A stretch of DNA of 64,000 bases from Callorhinus ursinus (GCF_003265705.1 NW_020312966.1:18923681-18987680), one strand, 5' to 3'. Positions 22,351 to 33,946 are shown, counted from the first letter of the stretch. Notes: a model not told the origin generated them from the sequence alone. Translations and numbers: made by a program.

Positions 22351-23529
22351 AAGGTTTTGGAATAAAAAAAAAATATTTTTCCTCTCTCTAGTCACCAGAG
22401 CCTATGCCAGTTCCCCAGAACCCAGCCAGGCTCCCAGAGGCATTCTGGACCAAGGGTTCTTGGCACAGACAAGATTCCAAAAGACAGAGGTGCCTTTGAG
22501 CCATATCCTAGAAGCTGAAACCAAGCCAAAACAGCTTGGAGAGTGAAAGCAGGGAAGCAGCTTCAGAACATTTTGTGTCACATAGTTGTTCCTGGCCTCT
22601 TTGCTTTATAATCTTTTAAAAATTATTTTTTCCTCCTGAATATTTTCATCTGCGTTTACTAGTCATTTCAAGGAGGATCATAGAAAGACTTGGGGAAGGC
22701 TGGGCCCTCATTCCTCTCCCTGCCCTCTGGTGCAGCCCTCCCTGCCTTTTGTCTCTCCATCGCCGTTTACTTATAAACGTGGTTTTGGCAGCCAGTAAGT
22801 TTATTTTACATTTTACTGAAGTGTGAGGGGAAATGCTGATAGAAAAATTAAACAAAATCCCGCACAAAATGGTATCACCAAAGGAGCACAGTACCTGAAA
22901 GAGGCAAACATCCGGGTGTCTAGAACTCAAAGCCTGATTTTTCTTCCCTATAAGGCACCCTCAGAATCTCTCCCTGCTCTGGCTGGTGATCAGCTCATCT
23001 GAAAATTAATCACTGGTGGAGAGCGGTCTGTGTTCACTGTCAAACTACACCACAATCCCTGCCTCCCCAGGTTTCTTATCTGTGTTAACACAAGCTTTTC
23101 AAAACAGGGTGCATTTGTTGTTCCTTTGAAGAAATGAAAATGCTAGTTACAGTGTGATTTTTCCCTACCACTGCCTCAACTATTGGCAATTATTGAAAAA
23201 TAGCATAAAATAATTTCTCCCTTATGTGTAATCATGTATCTCACCACAAAATACATATTTTTTCTTTTTTTAAAACATATAATGTATTATTTGTTTTTAA
23301 AAGGAGAGTTACAATGGTCATATGTAAAATTAAAGGTATGTAAAAGGGCTTTGGAAAACATATGTTTACATAATTTTTCACAGCAATTCTATGAGAGTAG
23401 ACATTAATCAGATGTGTGTGGGGGGCAGATAGAGTATGTGGATATATATGTATATATGTATATATCTCAAAATAAATTATGTTTTACATTAAGTATGTCA
23501 ATGGTTGACTGATACACATCCCCATAATG
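22351..23529. other. 1.2 kb unassigned sequence
   Basis: No gene seen. It contains an A-run at 22363-22371, a GC-richer part at 22380-22560 without a recognisable family, and a short TATATG run at 23440-23465. Confidence 0.35.
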
Positions 23530-23530
23530 G

Positions 23531-23707
23531 TTTTTTTTTTAAGATTTTATTTATTTATTTTGGGGAGGCACATGAGCAGAGCTGAGAGAGGGAAAAGCAG
23601 AATCTCCACTGAGCAGGGAGCCTGATGTGGGGCTGGATCCCAGGACTCTGGGATCACAACCTGAGCTGAAGGCAGACACTTAACCAACTTAGCCATCCAG
23701 GCACCCC
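23531..23707 (-). mobile_element. SINEC
   Basis: The reverse complement gives the GGGGTGCCTGGATGGCTAAG head, TCAGCTCAGGTTGTGATCCC core and an AAATAAATAAAATCTT tail with poly-A. Flanking CCCCAT is shared on both sides but is too short to call a target duplication firmly. Confidence 0.92.
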
Positions 23708-23767
23708 CATCTCAAAATCTTTTTGGAGTAATGTGGCAATTTCACACAGAGGAAGAATATAACTTTT

Positions 23768-23915
23768 TTTCTTTTTTCTTTTCTTTTCTTTTTTCAGTAG
23801 GCTCCATTTCCAGTGTGGAGCCCAACGTGGGGCTTGAACTCACAACCCTGAGATCAAGACATGAGCTGAGATTAAGAGTCAGATACCTAACTGACTAAGC
23901 CACCCAGGTATACCT
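23768..23915 (-). mobile_element. SINEC, short older subtype
   Basis: The reverse complement has the CACCCAGG-type head complement 'ctaagccacccagg', then 'aactcacaaccctgagatca' and 'ttccagtgtggagcccaacg', typical of the subtype with a TTTTCTTTTC tail in place of AATAA. Perfect 19-bp target duplications GAGGAAGAATATAACTTTT lie at 23749-23767 and 23916-23934, giving exact ends. It lies only 60 bp from the previous SINEC but has its own target duplication, so it is a separate insertion. Confidence 0.95.
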
Positions 23916-24226
23916 GAGGAAGAATATAACTTTTAAGAGCAAACACAACAGCTGGAAAAGGTTATTCCCAAAGATTGTAAGAAAGGGATGGCTATTATTT
24001 GTTAAATGGAGAAGGAAGAGCAAGAACTTGAAGATAGTTGTGAAAATAAAAATACACACAAACTGAGAAAACTTAGATGTAAAGAAATCTACCAACCATT
24101 GACAAGGTGTTTGTGCAAAGCCAATGCCACCTTTATTTCCAACTTTCTACATCTTTGAGTGAAACTTGAGGACCTCATGAAAATTTCAATGCATCTTTTC
24201 TATAATGGAAATATCATGAGTTGTTG

Positions 24227-24452
24227 GGGCTCCTGGGTGGCTCAGTCAGTTAAGCATCTGACTCTTGATTTTGGCTCACGTCATGATCTCAGAGACCTAG
24301 CATCAAGCCCCACATCGGGCTCTGCACTGAGAGCAGAATCTGCTTAGGATTCTCCGTCTCTCTCTTCTGCTGTCCCTCACACTCGTTCTTTCACTCTCTC
24401 TTTCTAAAATCAATCAATCAATCAATCAATCAATCTTAAAAAAAGAAAAGAC
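24227..24452 (+). mobile_element. SINEC, older subtype with (AATC)n
   Basis: GGGCTCCTGGGTGGCTCAG head, 'actcttgattttggctcacg' core and CT-rich part. The tail has grown into an (AATC)n microsatellite at about 24405-24436. Target duplications of 17 bp with two mismatches lie at 24210-24226 and 24453-24469 (AATATCATGAGTTGTTG / AATATCCTGGGTTGTTG). Confidence 0.95.
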
Positions 24453-24598
24453 AATATCCTGGGTTGTTGACAGCACATGTAATCTGGCCTACACCTCCTA
24501 CATTCAGTGGTGGCCCAGACAGGGACTGAAATGTTGATAACACTGCTGAAATTTATTTCCCTGAGAAATGCAATAATATTAGAACAGCTAGATAGATA

Positions 24599-25408
24599 AT
24601 GATGAACCAAATAGCACACGTGTCTAGCAAGAAGAAAACCAAAGTTGGAGGCATCACAGTTCTGGACTTCAAGCTATATTACAAAGCTATAATCATCAAG
24701 ACACTAAGGTACTGGCACGAAAAAAGACTCATAGATCAATGGAGCAGAATAGAGAACCCAGAAATGGACCCTCAACCCTATGGTCAACTAATCTTCGACA
24801 AAGCAGGAGAGAATATCCAGTGGAAAAAAGACAGTCTCTTCAACAAATGTTGTTGGGAAAATTGGACAGTCACATGCAGAAGAATGAAACTGGACCACTT
24901 TCTTACACCATACACAAAAATAAATTCAAAATTGATGAAAGACCTAAATGTGAGACAGGAATACATCAAAATCCTAATGGAGAATACAGGCAGCAATCTC
25001 TTTGACCTTGGTCATAGCAACTTCTTGCTAGACATGTCTCCAAAGGCAAGAGAAACAAAAGCAAAAATGAACTATTGGGACTTCATCAAGATAAAAAGCT
25101 TTTGCACAGCAAAGGAAACAGTCAACGAAACCAAAAGACAGCCGGCAGAATGGGAGAAGATATTTGCAAATGACATATCAGATAAAGGGCTAGTATCCAA
25201 AATCTATAAAGAACTTATCAAACTCAACACCCAAAGAACAAATAATCCAATCAAGAAATGGGCAGAAGACATGAACAGACATTTCTCCAAAGGAGACATG
25301 CAAATGGCCAACAGACACATGAAAAAAATGCTCAACATCATTCAGCATCAGGGAAATACAAATCCAAACCACAATGAGATACTACCTCACACTGGTCAGA
25401 ATGGCTAA
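24599..25408 (+). pseudogene. L1 ORF2 C-terminal fragment (decayed)
   Basis: A 269-codon open frame encodes the region downstream of the L1 reverse-transcriptase catalytic core, recognisable by [51 protein letters not shown] and [18 protein letters not shown]. The first ~10 codons are upstream flank read-through; the L1 part starts near 24629. The endonuclease and the catalytic YADD region are absent because the element is 5'-truncated. The frame ends at 25406-25408 through a frameshift; in the next frame the C-terminal sequence continues (MAKINN..., PLWKTV) and then meets an in-frame TGA near 25517. It is not a functional gene. Intact ORF2p supplies reverse transcriptase for retrotransposition; this relic cannot. 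The long open frame suggests a fairly recent insertion. Confidence 0.9.
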
Positions 25409-25717
25409 AATTAACAACCCTGGAAACAACAGATGTTGGCAAGGATGTGGAAAAAGAGGAACCTTCTTACAGTGTTGGTAGGAATGCAAACTGGTACACC
25501 CACTCTGGAAAACAGTTTGAAGGTTCCTCAAAAAGTTAAAAATAGAGCTACCCTACAACCCAGAAATTGCACTACTGGGTGTTTATCCAAAGGTACAAAC
25601 ACTGTGATTTGAAGGGGCACATGCACCCCAATGTTTATAGCAGCAATGTCCACAATAGCCGAAATATGGAAAGAGCCCAAATGTTCATCAACAGATGAAT
25701 GGATAAAGAACCTGTGA

Positions 25718-25904
25718 GATATATATTATATATTCCTATATATATATATATATATATATAGGAATAAAATAGATTTTCTCTGTGTATGTACAAGAGAAAG
25801 AGGTAGCTGGCTCCCCCTTTCCTCCCAAAGGGAGAGAGAAAAATCTTTCCTCCTTGGAGAGGGGACATAAAAGTCCCTGGTTTCTCCCTCTAGCTTTTGT
25901 AATG

Positions 25905-25946
<42 letters not shown>

Positions 25947-25960
25947 AATTACTCATCTAT
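25718..25960. repeat. (TA)n expansions with non-L1 insert inside the L1
   Basis: The L1 reads 'gatgaatggataaagaacct' and then enters (TA)n. 25731-25766 is a perfect self-complementary 36-mer (TATTCC, 24 bases of TA, GGAATA). 25767-25905 is about 140 bp of unrecognised, partly GA/CT-rich sequence. A second (TA)n occupies 25906-25944, followed by GGAATTACTCATCTATT before the gap. Normal L1 has only a short TATATATATA plus CAATGGAATATTACTCAGCC here, so the site looks partially duplicated around the insert. Confidence 0.8.
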
Positions 25961-25961
25961 T

Positions 25962-26061
25962 NNNNNNNNNNNNNNNNNNNNNNNNNNNNNNNNNNNNNNN
26001 NNNNNNNNNNNNNNNNNNNNNNNNNNNNNNNNNNNNNNNNNNNNNNNNNNNNNNNNNNNNN
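25962..26061. other. Assembly gap, exactly 100 N
   Basis: A round 100-N run, the usual placeholder for a gap of unknown size. The flanks carry near-identical AATTACTCA[T/G]C[T/C]ATT on both sides, and the left side is (TA)n. Either overlapping contig ends were not merged or the tandem structure continues into the gap. Confidence 0.97.
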
Positions 26062-26644
26062 AATTACTCAGCCATTAAAAAGAATGAAATCTTGCCATTT
26101 GCAATGACATGGATAGAACTAGAGGGTATTATGCTAAGCGAAATAAGTCAGAGAAAGACAAATACCATATGATTTCACTCATATGTGGAATTTAAGACAC
26201 AAAACAGATGAACATAGGGGAAGGGAAAGAAAAGTAAAATAAGATGAAAACAGAGAGGGAGGCAAACTATGAAAGACTCTTAACTTTAGGAAACAAACCG
26301 AGGGGTGCTGGAAGGAAGGTAGGTGGCAGAACGGGGTGACTGGGTGCTGGTCGTTAAGGAGGGCACTTGATGGAATGAGCACTGGGTGTTATATGTAACT
26401 GATGAATCACTAAATTCTACCTCTAGAAACTAATAATACAGTATATGTTAATTAAATTGAAATTAAATAAAATTTTTTAAAAAGCACAATGTCCTCAGTC
26501 ATCCAAGAACAGAAGACCTGGCTGTCCCCAGCGACTACAATTTACTCATCTTTGTGTGCACAGCTAGCCATAATAACCACCCCCATCAGTGTTTTTTGGA
26601 ATAAATGATAAATTGTCACTTTCAAAAGAAAAACAAAAACAGAA

Positions 26645-28812
26645 ACTCATTAAACCTTTCTCACTACTCTTTTTTAACATTGTATCAGAATTTCTAGCTC
26701 ATGTAATAAGACAAGACAAGGAAATGAAAACTACACAGATTGGGAAAGAAGAACTAAAACTTTCTTGTTGACAGGTGACATGATCGTCTATGTAGAAAAC
26801 CTAAAAAAAAAGAATGCAAAAAAACAAAAAAAAGGCAAGAAAACTGGAACTAATAAGTCATTATAGCAAGGTTGCATGATATAAAATTAATATAAAAAAG
26901 CCAATTGTTTTCCTATATAATAAAAATGAGCAAATGGAATTTGAAATTGAAAACACTATATCATTTACATGAACACCTTCACAAAGGAAATATTAGGTAT
27001 AAATCTATCAAAATACATACAAGGTATGTGTGAGGAAGACTACAAAATCATGATAAAAGAAATCAAAAAAGAAAGAAAGAAATGGAGAGATAGTCCATGT
27101 TCATGGATAGAGAACTCAATATTATTAAGACATCAGTTCTTCCCAACTTCAACTATAGATTCAATACAATACCAACCAAAATCCCTGTGAATTATCTTGT
27201 GGGTAACAAAACAAATGACAACAACAAAAAACTGATTCTTAAGTTTATATGGAGAGACTAAAGATCCAGAATAGCAACACAATTTTGAAGGAAAACAACA
27301 AAGTTTGAGAATTGGCACTATTTGATTTCAAGTTTCACTATTAAGCAATAATAATCAAGATGGTGTGGTATTGGTGAAAGAATAGAAAATTAGATTGCTG
27401 GAACAAAATAGAGAGCCCAGAAATAGACCACACAAATATAGTCGACCGATCTTTGACAAAAAAAGCAAAGGCAATACAATGAACAAAAGAGTCTTTTCAA
27501 CAAATGGTGCTGGAAAAACTGGACATCCACATGCAAAAAAAAAAAAAAAAAGAGTCTAGACACAGAGCTTATATCCCTCACAAAAATTAACTCAAAATAA
27601 ATCACAGACCTAAATATAAAATACAAAACTATAAAACTCCTAGAAGATAATATAGTAGAAATTTTAGGTAATCTTGGGTTTATTGATAATATTTTAAATG
27701 CAATGCTCAGAGCATGATCCATAAAAAAATAATAAATTGGACTTTACTAAAATTAAAACCTGCTCTATTAAGGACATTGTTAAGGGAATTAAAAGTCTGG
27801 AGAAAAAGTTTTTGTAAAACATATATCTGATTAGGGACTGTTACCTAAAATATATAAAGAACCCTTATTTAAACTCTATAGTAAGAAAACAAAAAAACCC
27901 AATTTAAAAATGGGCAAAAGATCAGAACTGTTACCTCACCACGGAGAATATACGGATGGAAAATAAGCAAAGAAAAGATATTCCACCTCATATGTCATCA
28001 GGAAAATGTAGATTAAAATGGCAATGAAATACCACTACATACGTACTAGAATGGCCAAAATCTGGAACACCAACAACACCAAATGTTGACAAGCATGTGG
28101 AACAGAAACTCTCATTCATTGCTGGTGGGACTCCAAAATGGTACACTTGGAGAGACAGTTTGGTAATTTCTTATAAAACTAAACATATCCTTACCATGAG
28201 ATCCAGCAATCACACTTCTTTGTATTTTCTTTGTATTTATCTGAAGGAGTTGAAAACATGTCCACACAAAAATCTGCACAAGGATGTTTATAGTAGTTTT
28301 GTTCATAATTGACAAACTTGGAAGCAATCAAGATGTCCTTCAGTAGGTGAATGGATAAATATACAATGGAATATTATTCAGGGCTAAAAAGAAATGAGCT
28401 AAATTTTAAGAGTTTTATAAGAGCTAGGCCATGAGAAGACATGGAGGAATCTTAAATGCATATTACTAAGTGAAAGAAGCCAATCTGAAAAGGCTACATA
28501 TTGTAGGATTCCAACTTTATAACATTCTGGAAAAGGCAAAACTGTAGAGACAGCAAAAATCTCAGTGGCTATCAGAGGCTGGGGAAGTGGGGAGGGATAA
28601 ATAGAGCATAGATTTTTAGGTCAGTGAAAATACTCTGTATGATACCAGAATGGTGAATACATGTCATTCTACATTTGTCCAAACCCAATCAATGAATGTA
28701 CAAAACCAAGAGTGAACCAGAATTTAAACTACGGACTTCAGGTGAATATAATGTGTCAGTGTGGGTTTATTGATTGTAACGAATGTATTGCTCTGGTGGG
28801 GAATACCGATAA
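26645..28812 (+). mobile_element. Old L1 (L1MA/L1MB-like), ORF2 3' half plus 3' UTR
   Basis: Begins in ORF2 ('gtatcagaatttctagctca', 'ggtgacatgatcgtctatg') and runs through 'ttcccaacttcaactataga', 'gatggtgtggtattggtgaa', 'aacaaatggtgctggaaaaa' and 'ggtgaatggataaatataca' into a 3' UTR with 'ggtcagtgaaaatactctgt', 'atgataccagaatggtgaat' and 'acatgtcattctacatttgt', typical of placental L1MA/L1MB. Frames are broken throughout (longest remnant 110 codons, antisense). The internal site that carries microsatellites in the younger copies is normal here ('aaatatacaatggaatatta'). Confidence 0.88.
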
Positions 28813-28821
28813 TTACTTTTT

Positions 28822-30215
28822 AGCAAAAATTGGTAAGCTGATCCTAAAATTCATATTGAAATACAAAATATATGTATATTTAAAAAAAATGAAACAGAAG
28901 AAAAAAGTTAAAGTACTCACTCATCCCAACTTCAAAACTTACTACAAAACTATATAATCAAGATGGTGTGCTACTTTCATAAGGGTAAACATACTGATCA
29001 ATTGAACAGAATCACAAGTCCAGAAATAAATCCTTACACTTATGGTGGATTGATTTTTTAACAAGTTTGCCAAAACCATTGAATGAGGAAAAGAACAGTC
29101 TCTTTAACAAATTGTGCTGGGACAACTGGCTAGCCACATGTTGAAGAACGAAGTTGGATGCTTTGCTTTTACCATACAGGAACATGAACTCAAAGTAAAT
29201 TATAGAACTAAATGCAAGAACAAAAACTATAAAACTCTTAAAATAAAACAGAGAGGTAATACTTGTAACCTTGGATTAGACAAAGCCTTCTTAGATACAA
29301 CACATAAGGCACAAGTGACAATGGGAAACACAGATAACCTGAAATTCATCAAAATTAAGAACTTTTGTGCAGCAAGCCATCCACAGAATGGGAAAAAATA
29401 TTTGCAAATCATTTACCTGACAAGAGACTCTTAACTCAATAATGAGACAATTCAGTTAAAAATGGAGAAAACTAAAGGCACACATTATGCCATAGTTGGT
29501 AAATTTGTCACACATTTAGCAAATATATTTGTACATTACAAATAAACAAAGAGGGAATGCTAGGATAAACTTTGTGGTGCTGGACTGCAATCAGAAGTAT
29601 TAGGATAAATTTATGATTAGGTAGATGGTAGATAGATACATGATAGATGATGATAGACAGATAGATAGATAGATGGATATGCATGAGTATATATGAATTA
29701 ATACACATGACGTATTTTCTCCTCCTGTCTGGCAAGAAGGCCTAGAAACACTGACACTCCAAAAGCAGTAAGTGCTCCCAGGGCCCAGATACTGATTTCT
29801 AAATACCAGTATCCCCAAAATGCATAGTCTCCACCGCAGCATGAGAAAACATCACATAAACTGATATTGATGGACATTCCACAAAATACTTGAGGACACG
29901 TAACACATGTCAAAGTCATGAAAGGCAAGGAAAGACTGGGGGATTGTCACAAATTGAAGGAGTCTAAGGAGATAGGATTACTAACTATAATGAGGAATTC
30001 TGGATTGGATTTTGGAACACAAAAAGAACAGTAATCAAAAAATTGGTCATACCTGAATGGCATCTAAGTAGTGAACAGTACAGTACCGACGTTAGTGTCA
30101 TTTTGATAACTGTACTATGGTTATGTAAGAGGTTAACATTGGGGAATGCTGAGTGAAAGGTACACAGGGACTCTTTGTAATAAGTATAAAATTATTTCAA
30201 AATAAATAGTTAAAA
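28822..30215 (+). mobile_element. Second old L1 (L1M-type), ORF2 piece plus 3' end
   Basis: Immediately after the previous element, ORF2 sequence restarts ('aattggtaagctgatcctaa', 'aacaaattgtgctgggacaa', 'gacaagagactcttaactca'), so this is a separate copy or a rearranged duplicate. From about 29950 it matches a different, older 3' UTR ('acaaattgaaggagtctaag', 'ttctggattggattttggaa', 'tgataactgtactatggtta') ending in 'caaaataaatagtt' plus A-run at about 30215. A (GATA)n tract lies at 29620-29680. The middle (29465-29950) is poorly matched and its assignment is weak. Confidence 0.7.
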
Positions 30216-30771
30216 AAAAACTCCCTCTAAGCCCAAATACTCATCAGCAGTAGAGAAATAAAGAAATTATTATGATGGTTTCTGAGATGCTGGTAACATT
30301 CTGTTTCTTGTTCTGTACGGTGGTTGCAGTTTTTCACCTGGTGAAAATTCATTGAGCTGTAATTCAACTGTACTCTTACGTTCCAAACATAACATTGGCT
30401 TCTAAATTCAAATGGTTCTATTGTATACATCTAAAACAAAAATCTTTAACTATATTAGAGAAGGATCTGGTGCTTAAACAAAAGTCTTGTTACAAAAGTA
30501 GCACTGGATGAATGACACTGGCCCCATAAAGAGGCAGTCTCAGGGTCACTCACCAGATATCACTTGAGTTTTCCAAGGAGTCAGCAACACTTTTGGCAAA
30601 TAATAATCATGCTTCCCCTCCTTTTCTAAAGCTAAAGATTTTCTGTCAAAATCTTAATAGAAATCCCACATAAAAGTGACTTAAACAATAAATAAGATTA
30701 ATTATTTCACTTCACATAACGCTAAAATAGGATTATTCCAGGGCTGGTTACTGTATCTCTGCAACATCATT
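30216..30771. other. Unassigned stretch
   Basis: No gene or named repeat recognised between the L1 3' end and the next SINEC. Confidence 0.35.
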
Positions 30772-30785
30772 AAAAAGTCCAGATT

Positions 30786-30961
30786 CTGGGGCACCTGTAT
30801 GGTTCAGTCAGTTAAGCGTTCAACTCTTGATTTTGGCTAGTGTCATGGTCTCAGGGTCATGAGATTGAACCTCACATTGGGCTCTGCACTGAGCGTGGAA
30901 CAGCTTGAGATTCTCTCTCTCAGTCTCTCTCTCTCTCTTTCTCTCTCTAAAAATTAAAAAA
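30786..30961 (+). mobile_element. SINEC, older subtype
   Basis: GGGGCACCTGTATGGTTCAG head, 'aactcttgattttggctagt', 'gtcatggtctcagggtcatg', (CT)n and A tail. Target duplications AAAAAGTCCAGATT (14 bp) lie at 30772-30785 and 30962-30975. Confidence 0.95.
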
Positions 30962-31202
30962 AAAAAGTCCAGATTTTTTTCCGTCTTTCTCTCTGCCCTC
31001 TTCAGAAAGTTGGCCATTCCCCATGGTTGCAAGAAGGATGCCTTAGTATCAGGTTTTGCATTCTCCCGCCAAAACATGCTAGAACCAGAATACAGTGACT
31101 TTCGAGCATGAATTCTGCCCATTTCCCCAGAAACCCCACAAGAAGACATCTCATATTTCATTTGTAGAATGTTATCATTTGCTCTTTTCTAGGGCAATCT
31201 TT

Positions 31203-31400
31203 TTTTTTTTTTTAAAGATTTTATTTATTTATTTGAGAGGGAGAGAATGAGAGACAGAGAGCACAAGAGGGAAGAGGGTCGGAGGGAGAAGCAGACTTCC
31301 CGCTGAGCAGGGAGCCCGACGTGGGACTCGATCCCGGGACTCCAGGATCATGACCTGAGCCGAAGGCAGTCGCCTAACCAACTGAGCCACCCAGGCGCCC
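31203..31400 (-). mobile_element. SINEC, well preserved
   Basis: The reverse complement is a near-complete young copy with GGGGCGCCTGGGTGGCTCAG head, TCGGCTCAGGTCATGATCC core, GATCGAGTCCCACGTCGGGC and an AATAAATAAATAAAATCTTT tail. Perfect 14-bp target duplications CTAGGGCAATCTTT lie at 31189-31202 and 31401-31414. Confidence 0.97.
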
Positions 31401-31414
31401 CTAGGGCAATCTTT

Positions 31415-31840
31415 GCCCAGGCAAAGAGAGTATTACCAGAATTGGCTCAGGTTTGCCAAAGTTCGGGCTCTGGGACTGGAGAGGGACCCAACATCTTATA
31501 CAGTACATGACCACTTGGTGCCTGAATCATATTGAGGTTCTATTAGCAGAAGGAAGAAGAAGTAATTCTTGAGTAGGAATTCACCAGCTGCCAGAGAGGG
31601 TATGATTCTATCATTCATTACTGTAATGTATTCTTTACAGGGGATCTAGTGTTCCTCTGAGGCATGATGCAGCTGTTGGTTGAGATACTCATTATAATAT
31701 TAAGAAAGTACCATTTTATTTCTCATGTACTGAGAATTTTTATTGGGAACTGATATAGTACTGCAACAAATGACTTGTTTCTGGGGTTTTTTTTTGTTTG
31801 TTTGTTTATTTTTTTTGTTTTCCAAGAGAGCAAGTGTTTG
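31415..31840. other. Unassigned stretch with (GTTT)n
   Basis: No gene seen. A T-rich run with GTTT units lies at 31780-31820. Confidence 0.35.
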
Positions 31841-32800
31841 TCTTGATCTAGAAAATATATTTTAGCTTATTGATATGCTTTATTTTATTAAGAAACATTA
31901 TAATATTAAATCCCCCTTGTAGTCTCAGAATATATCTTCCTTGGGCCTAGGAATACTTGGATTTGACCTGAAATTTTTCTTCCAAATTTTTCAAATACAC
32001 ATTTGCAAAATAGATTTTTGAGCAATGGTTATAATAATAATCACAAAAAGATTTTAAGGCTTTCCATTTGTTTTATGTTTAATTTACTTAATGAACTATC
32101 TAGTCCTTAAAATTATGAAAGATCTTTTCTATAATATCATCAGGTCCTGGAACCTTCAGTAGATTTTGGTTTTTGGTTTATTTTGGTTTATCATAGTTTA
32201 GGAAAAGGGATGAGTTTTGTGAATTTTTTGTGAATTCTTTTCTCTAGAAAGCAGTGGATTTCATCAAAGCATATAAATGAAGTAGCTTAAAGTTATAAAA
32301 AATATTAGCTTATATTGTTCTCTCTTTAGTTATATCTCTGTTTTTTTAACTTCTAATCTTGGGTATTTACATTTTCTCTAGTCTTCCCAAAGTGTTTTCC
32401 ATTTTATCAAATTTTTCAAAGGCCCGTGTGTGGATGTATTTGTTAAATCATTAATTGTTAACTTTCATTTTTAACATTTTTTCTTATTTTTCACAGAGTT
32501 GCTTTGTTGTGCATATTCAACCTCTATTATTGAATATTTTGTTTACATATTTTCATTCTTTCTAGTATAATGTTGGTGTTCAAGGGTCTGAATTGGTGTG
32601 TGACTAGATCTTTGACCACATATCATAATGATATTTTAAAATCATATTATGATCATTTCCTAAATAGTCTAAAATTGAAAACAATACCATTAATTTATTG
32701 CTCTTTAATAATGATAAAATTTCAAGTGGTACAGATATATATGAGTGAAAATAAATAAATTCTCTTATCTTCCTTACCTCAAACCAACCATTCAAGGTAC
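31840..32800 (-). mobile_element. Probable old L1, ORF2 5' part, minus strand
   Basis: T-rich sequence with antisense-ORF2 phrasing: 'tcttcccaaagtgttttcca' followed by 'ttttatcaaatttttcaaag', which resembles the L1 stretch 'tttccaaagaact'. The match is patchy, so the family and ends are uncertain. Confidence 0.4.
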
Positions 32801-32859
32801 CAACTGTTAGAATTTCTTTATTTTTTCAAATATTCTTTTATTCACATAAAATACATTAC

Positions 32860-33120
32860 ATTAAAAATGCCTTAACAATTCTTGTGCTCAAATTGTTGCC
32901 TGCATTTTAATAAATATTTCCCTATAATAGATTCCAGGGAGTAGGTTTCCTAGGTCAAGGAGTATGTACATGTTTAATTTTGATAAGTACTCTCACACTG
33001 CACTCCACAAAAGGCTCTAGCAGTTCATACAACAATAGTATATATTCATGCCCATTTTCCTACACTCTGGCCAACCTTGGTATATAACCAACATTTTAAT
33101 TTATAATTTGAACTCAGTGG
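32860..33120 (-). mobile_element. Old L1 3'-region fragment, minus strand
   Basis: The plus strand reads 'tccctataatagattccagg', 'ggtcaaggagtatgtacatg', 'tttaattttgataagtactc' and 'ccaaccttggtatataacc', the reverse complement of the same old L1 region seen at 15735-16297. There is no coding remnant. Confidence 0.7.
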
Positions 33121-33438
33121 TATTTAGCAGATAAGTTTTAATTTTTCTAAGAAGCTGGACATTCTGTTGTGGGTGGTGCCGTTGAACCGTTTATCATTGT
33201 TGTTCCAGAATTTTTTTTTTTTTTGCAACGATTCTATATAAGAATGTGATTGGTTAAACCTTTAACTTCCAAAATTGATTGTGGTTTCCTCTGGAGCTTT
33301 ATAAAGGAGCTATATATGGTAAAATACGCTGCAAGTGCCTAAAAAGATGAAACCTTGTCTCTCTGTAGAATGCAATTTTAATATGTATTCCATATTAATA
33401 TATTATTGTCATATTTGGGGGATTATATATATCTATAT

Positions 33439-33639
33439 ATTTTTTAAAAGATTTTATTTATTCATGAGGGAGAGAGGGAGAATGAGAGAGAGAGCACAAG
33501 CAAGAAGAGAGGCAAAGGGAGAGGGAGAAGCAGACTCCTCACCGAGCAGGGAGCCTGCCGTGGGGCTCCATCCCAGGATTCTGGGATCATGACCTGAGCT
33601 GAAGGCAGAACTTAACCTACTGAGCCACCCAGGCGCCCC
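33439..33639 (-). mobile_element. SINEC
   Basis: The reverse complement shows GGGGCGCCTGGGTGGCTCAG head, TTCAGCTCAGGTCATGATCC core and an AATAAATAAAATCTTTT tail. Target duplications TATATATCTATAT (13 bp) lie at 33426-33438 and 33640-33652. Confidence 0.95.
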
Positions 33640-33752
33640 TATATATCTATATTTTGTATCTAGTTAATCTCTTAAAGAATTTGTTTAAAAATTTTACTAC
33701 TACATTAATTTCTTATTGTGTTATCCCTCTATTTAAAATGTTTTTATGAGGA

Positions 33753-33946
33753 GGGATGTCTGCGTGGCTCAGTCAATTAAGCGTCTGCCTTCGGCTCAGG
33801 TCATGATCTCAGGGTCCTGGGATGTAGCCCCGCATTGGGCTCCCCGGTCAGTGAGGAGTCTGCTTCTACTTCTGCCTCTGCCCCTCCCCTCTTACTCATG
33901 CATACGTTCTCTCTCAAATAAATAAATAAAATCTTTTGTTAAAAAA
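33753..33946 (+). mobile_element. SINEC
   Basis: GGGATGTCTGCGTGGCTCAG head, TTCGGCTCAGGTCATGATCT core, GGGATGTAGCCCCGCATTGG, CT-rich part and AAATAAATAAATAAAATCTT tail. It lies about 110 bp from the opposite-strand SINEC at 33439-33639, making a head-to-head pair of similar elements. No clean target duplication is seen. Confidence 0.94.

Larger units (their letters stand above)
24629..26487 (+). mobile_element. Young carnivoran L1, 5'-truncated
   Basis: Runs from within ORF2 through the 3' UTR ('gaaacaaaccgaggggtgct', 'gagcactgggtgttatatgt', 'aatacagtatatgttaat') to an AATTAAATAAAATTTTTTAAAAA tail at about 26487. The sequence stays close to the carnivoran L1 consensus I recall. A possible decayed target duplication pairs AGCACACGTGTC (24613) with AGCACAATGTC (26483), at low certainty. 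The segment 25718-25960 is abnormal: two (TA)n tracts enclose about 140 bp of non-L1 sequence, followed by a 100-N gap. Confidence 0.93.

Noticed and set aside
24405..24436. Regularly spaced short repeat considered as a CRISPR-like array
   Set aside because: It is an (AATC)n tail microsatellite of a SINEC with no spacers; the window is mammalian.
24599..25408. 269-codon open frame as a possible host gene
   Set aside because: It is clearly L1 ORF2 C-terminal sequence, 5'-truncated and frameshifted, so it is annotated as an L1 pseudogene fragment.
31203..31400. tRNA gene suggested by the SINEC A/B boxes here and in other copies
   Set aside because: The tRNA-like head is embedded in a SINE with CT tract, A tail and target duplications, and the cloverleaf is not preserved. 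These are retroposons.
33439..33946. Inverted pair of SINECs considered as a special palindrome
   Set aside because: Each has the ordinary family structure and at least the left one has its own target duplication. Opposite-strand neighbours are expected at this SINEC density.
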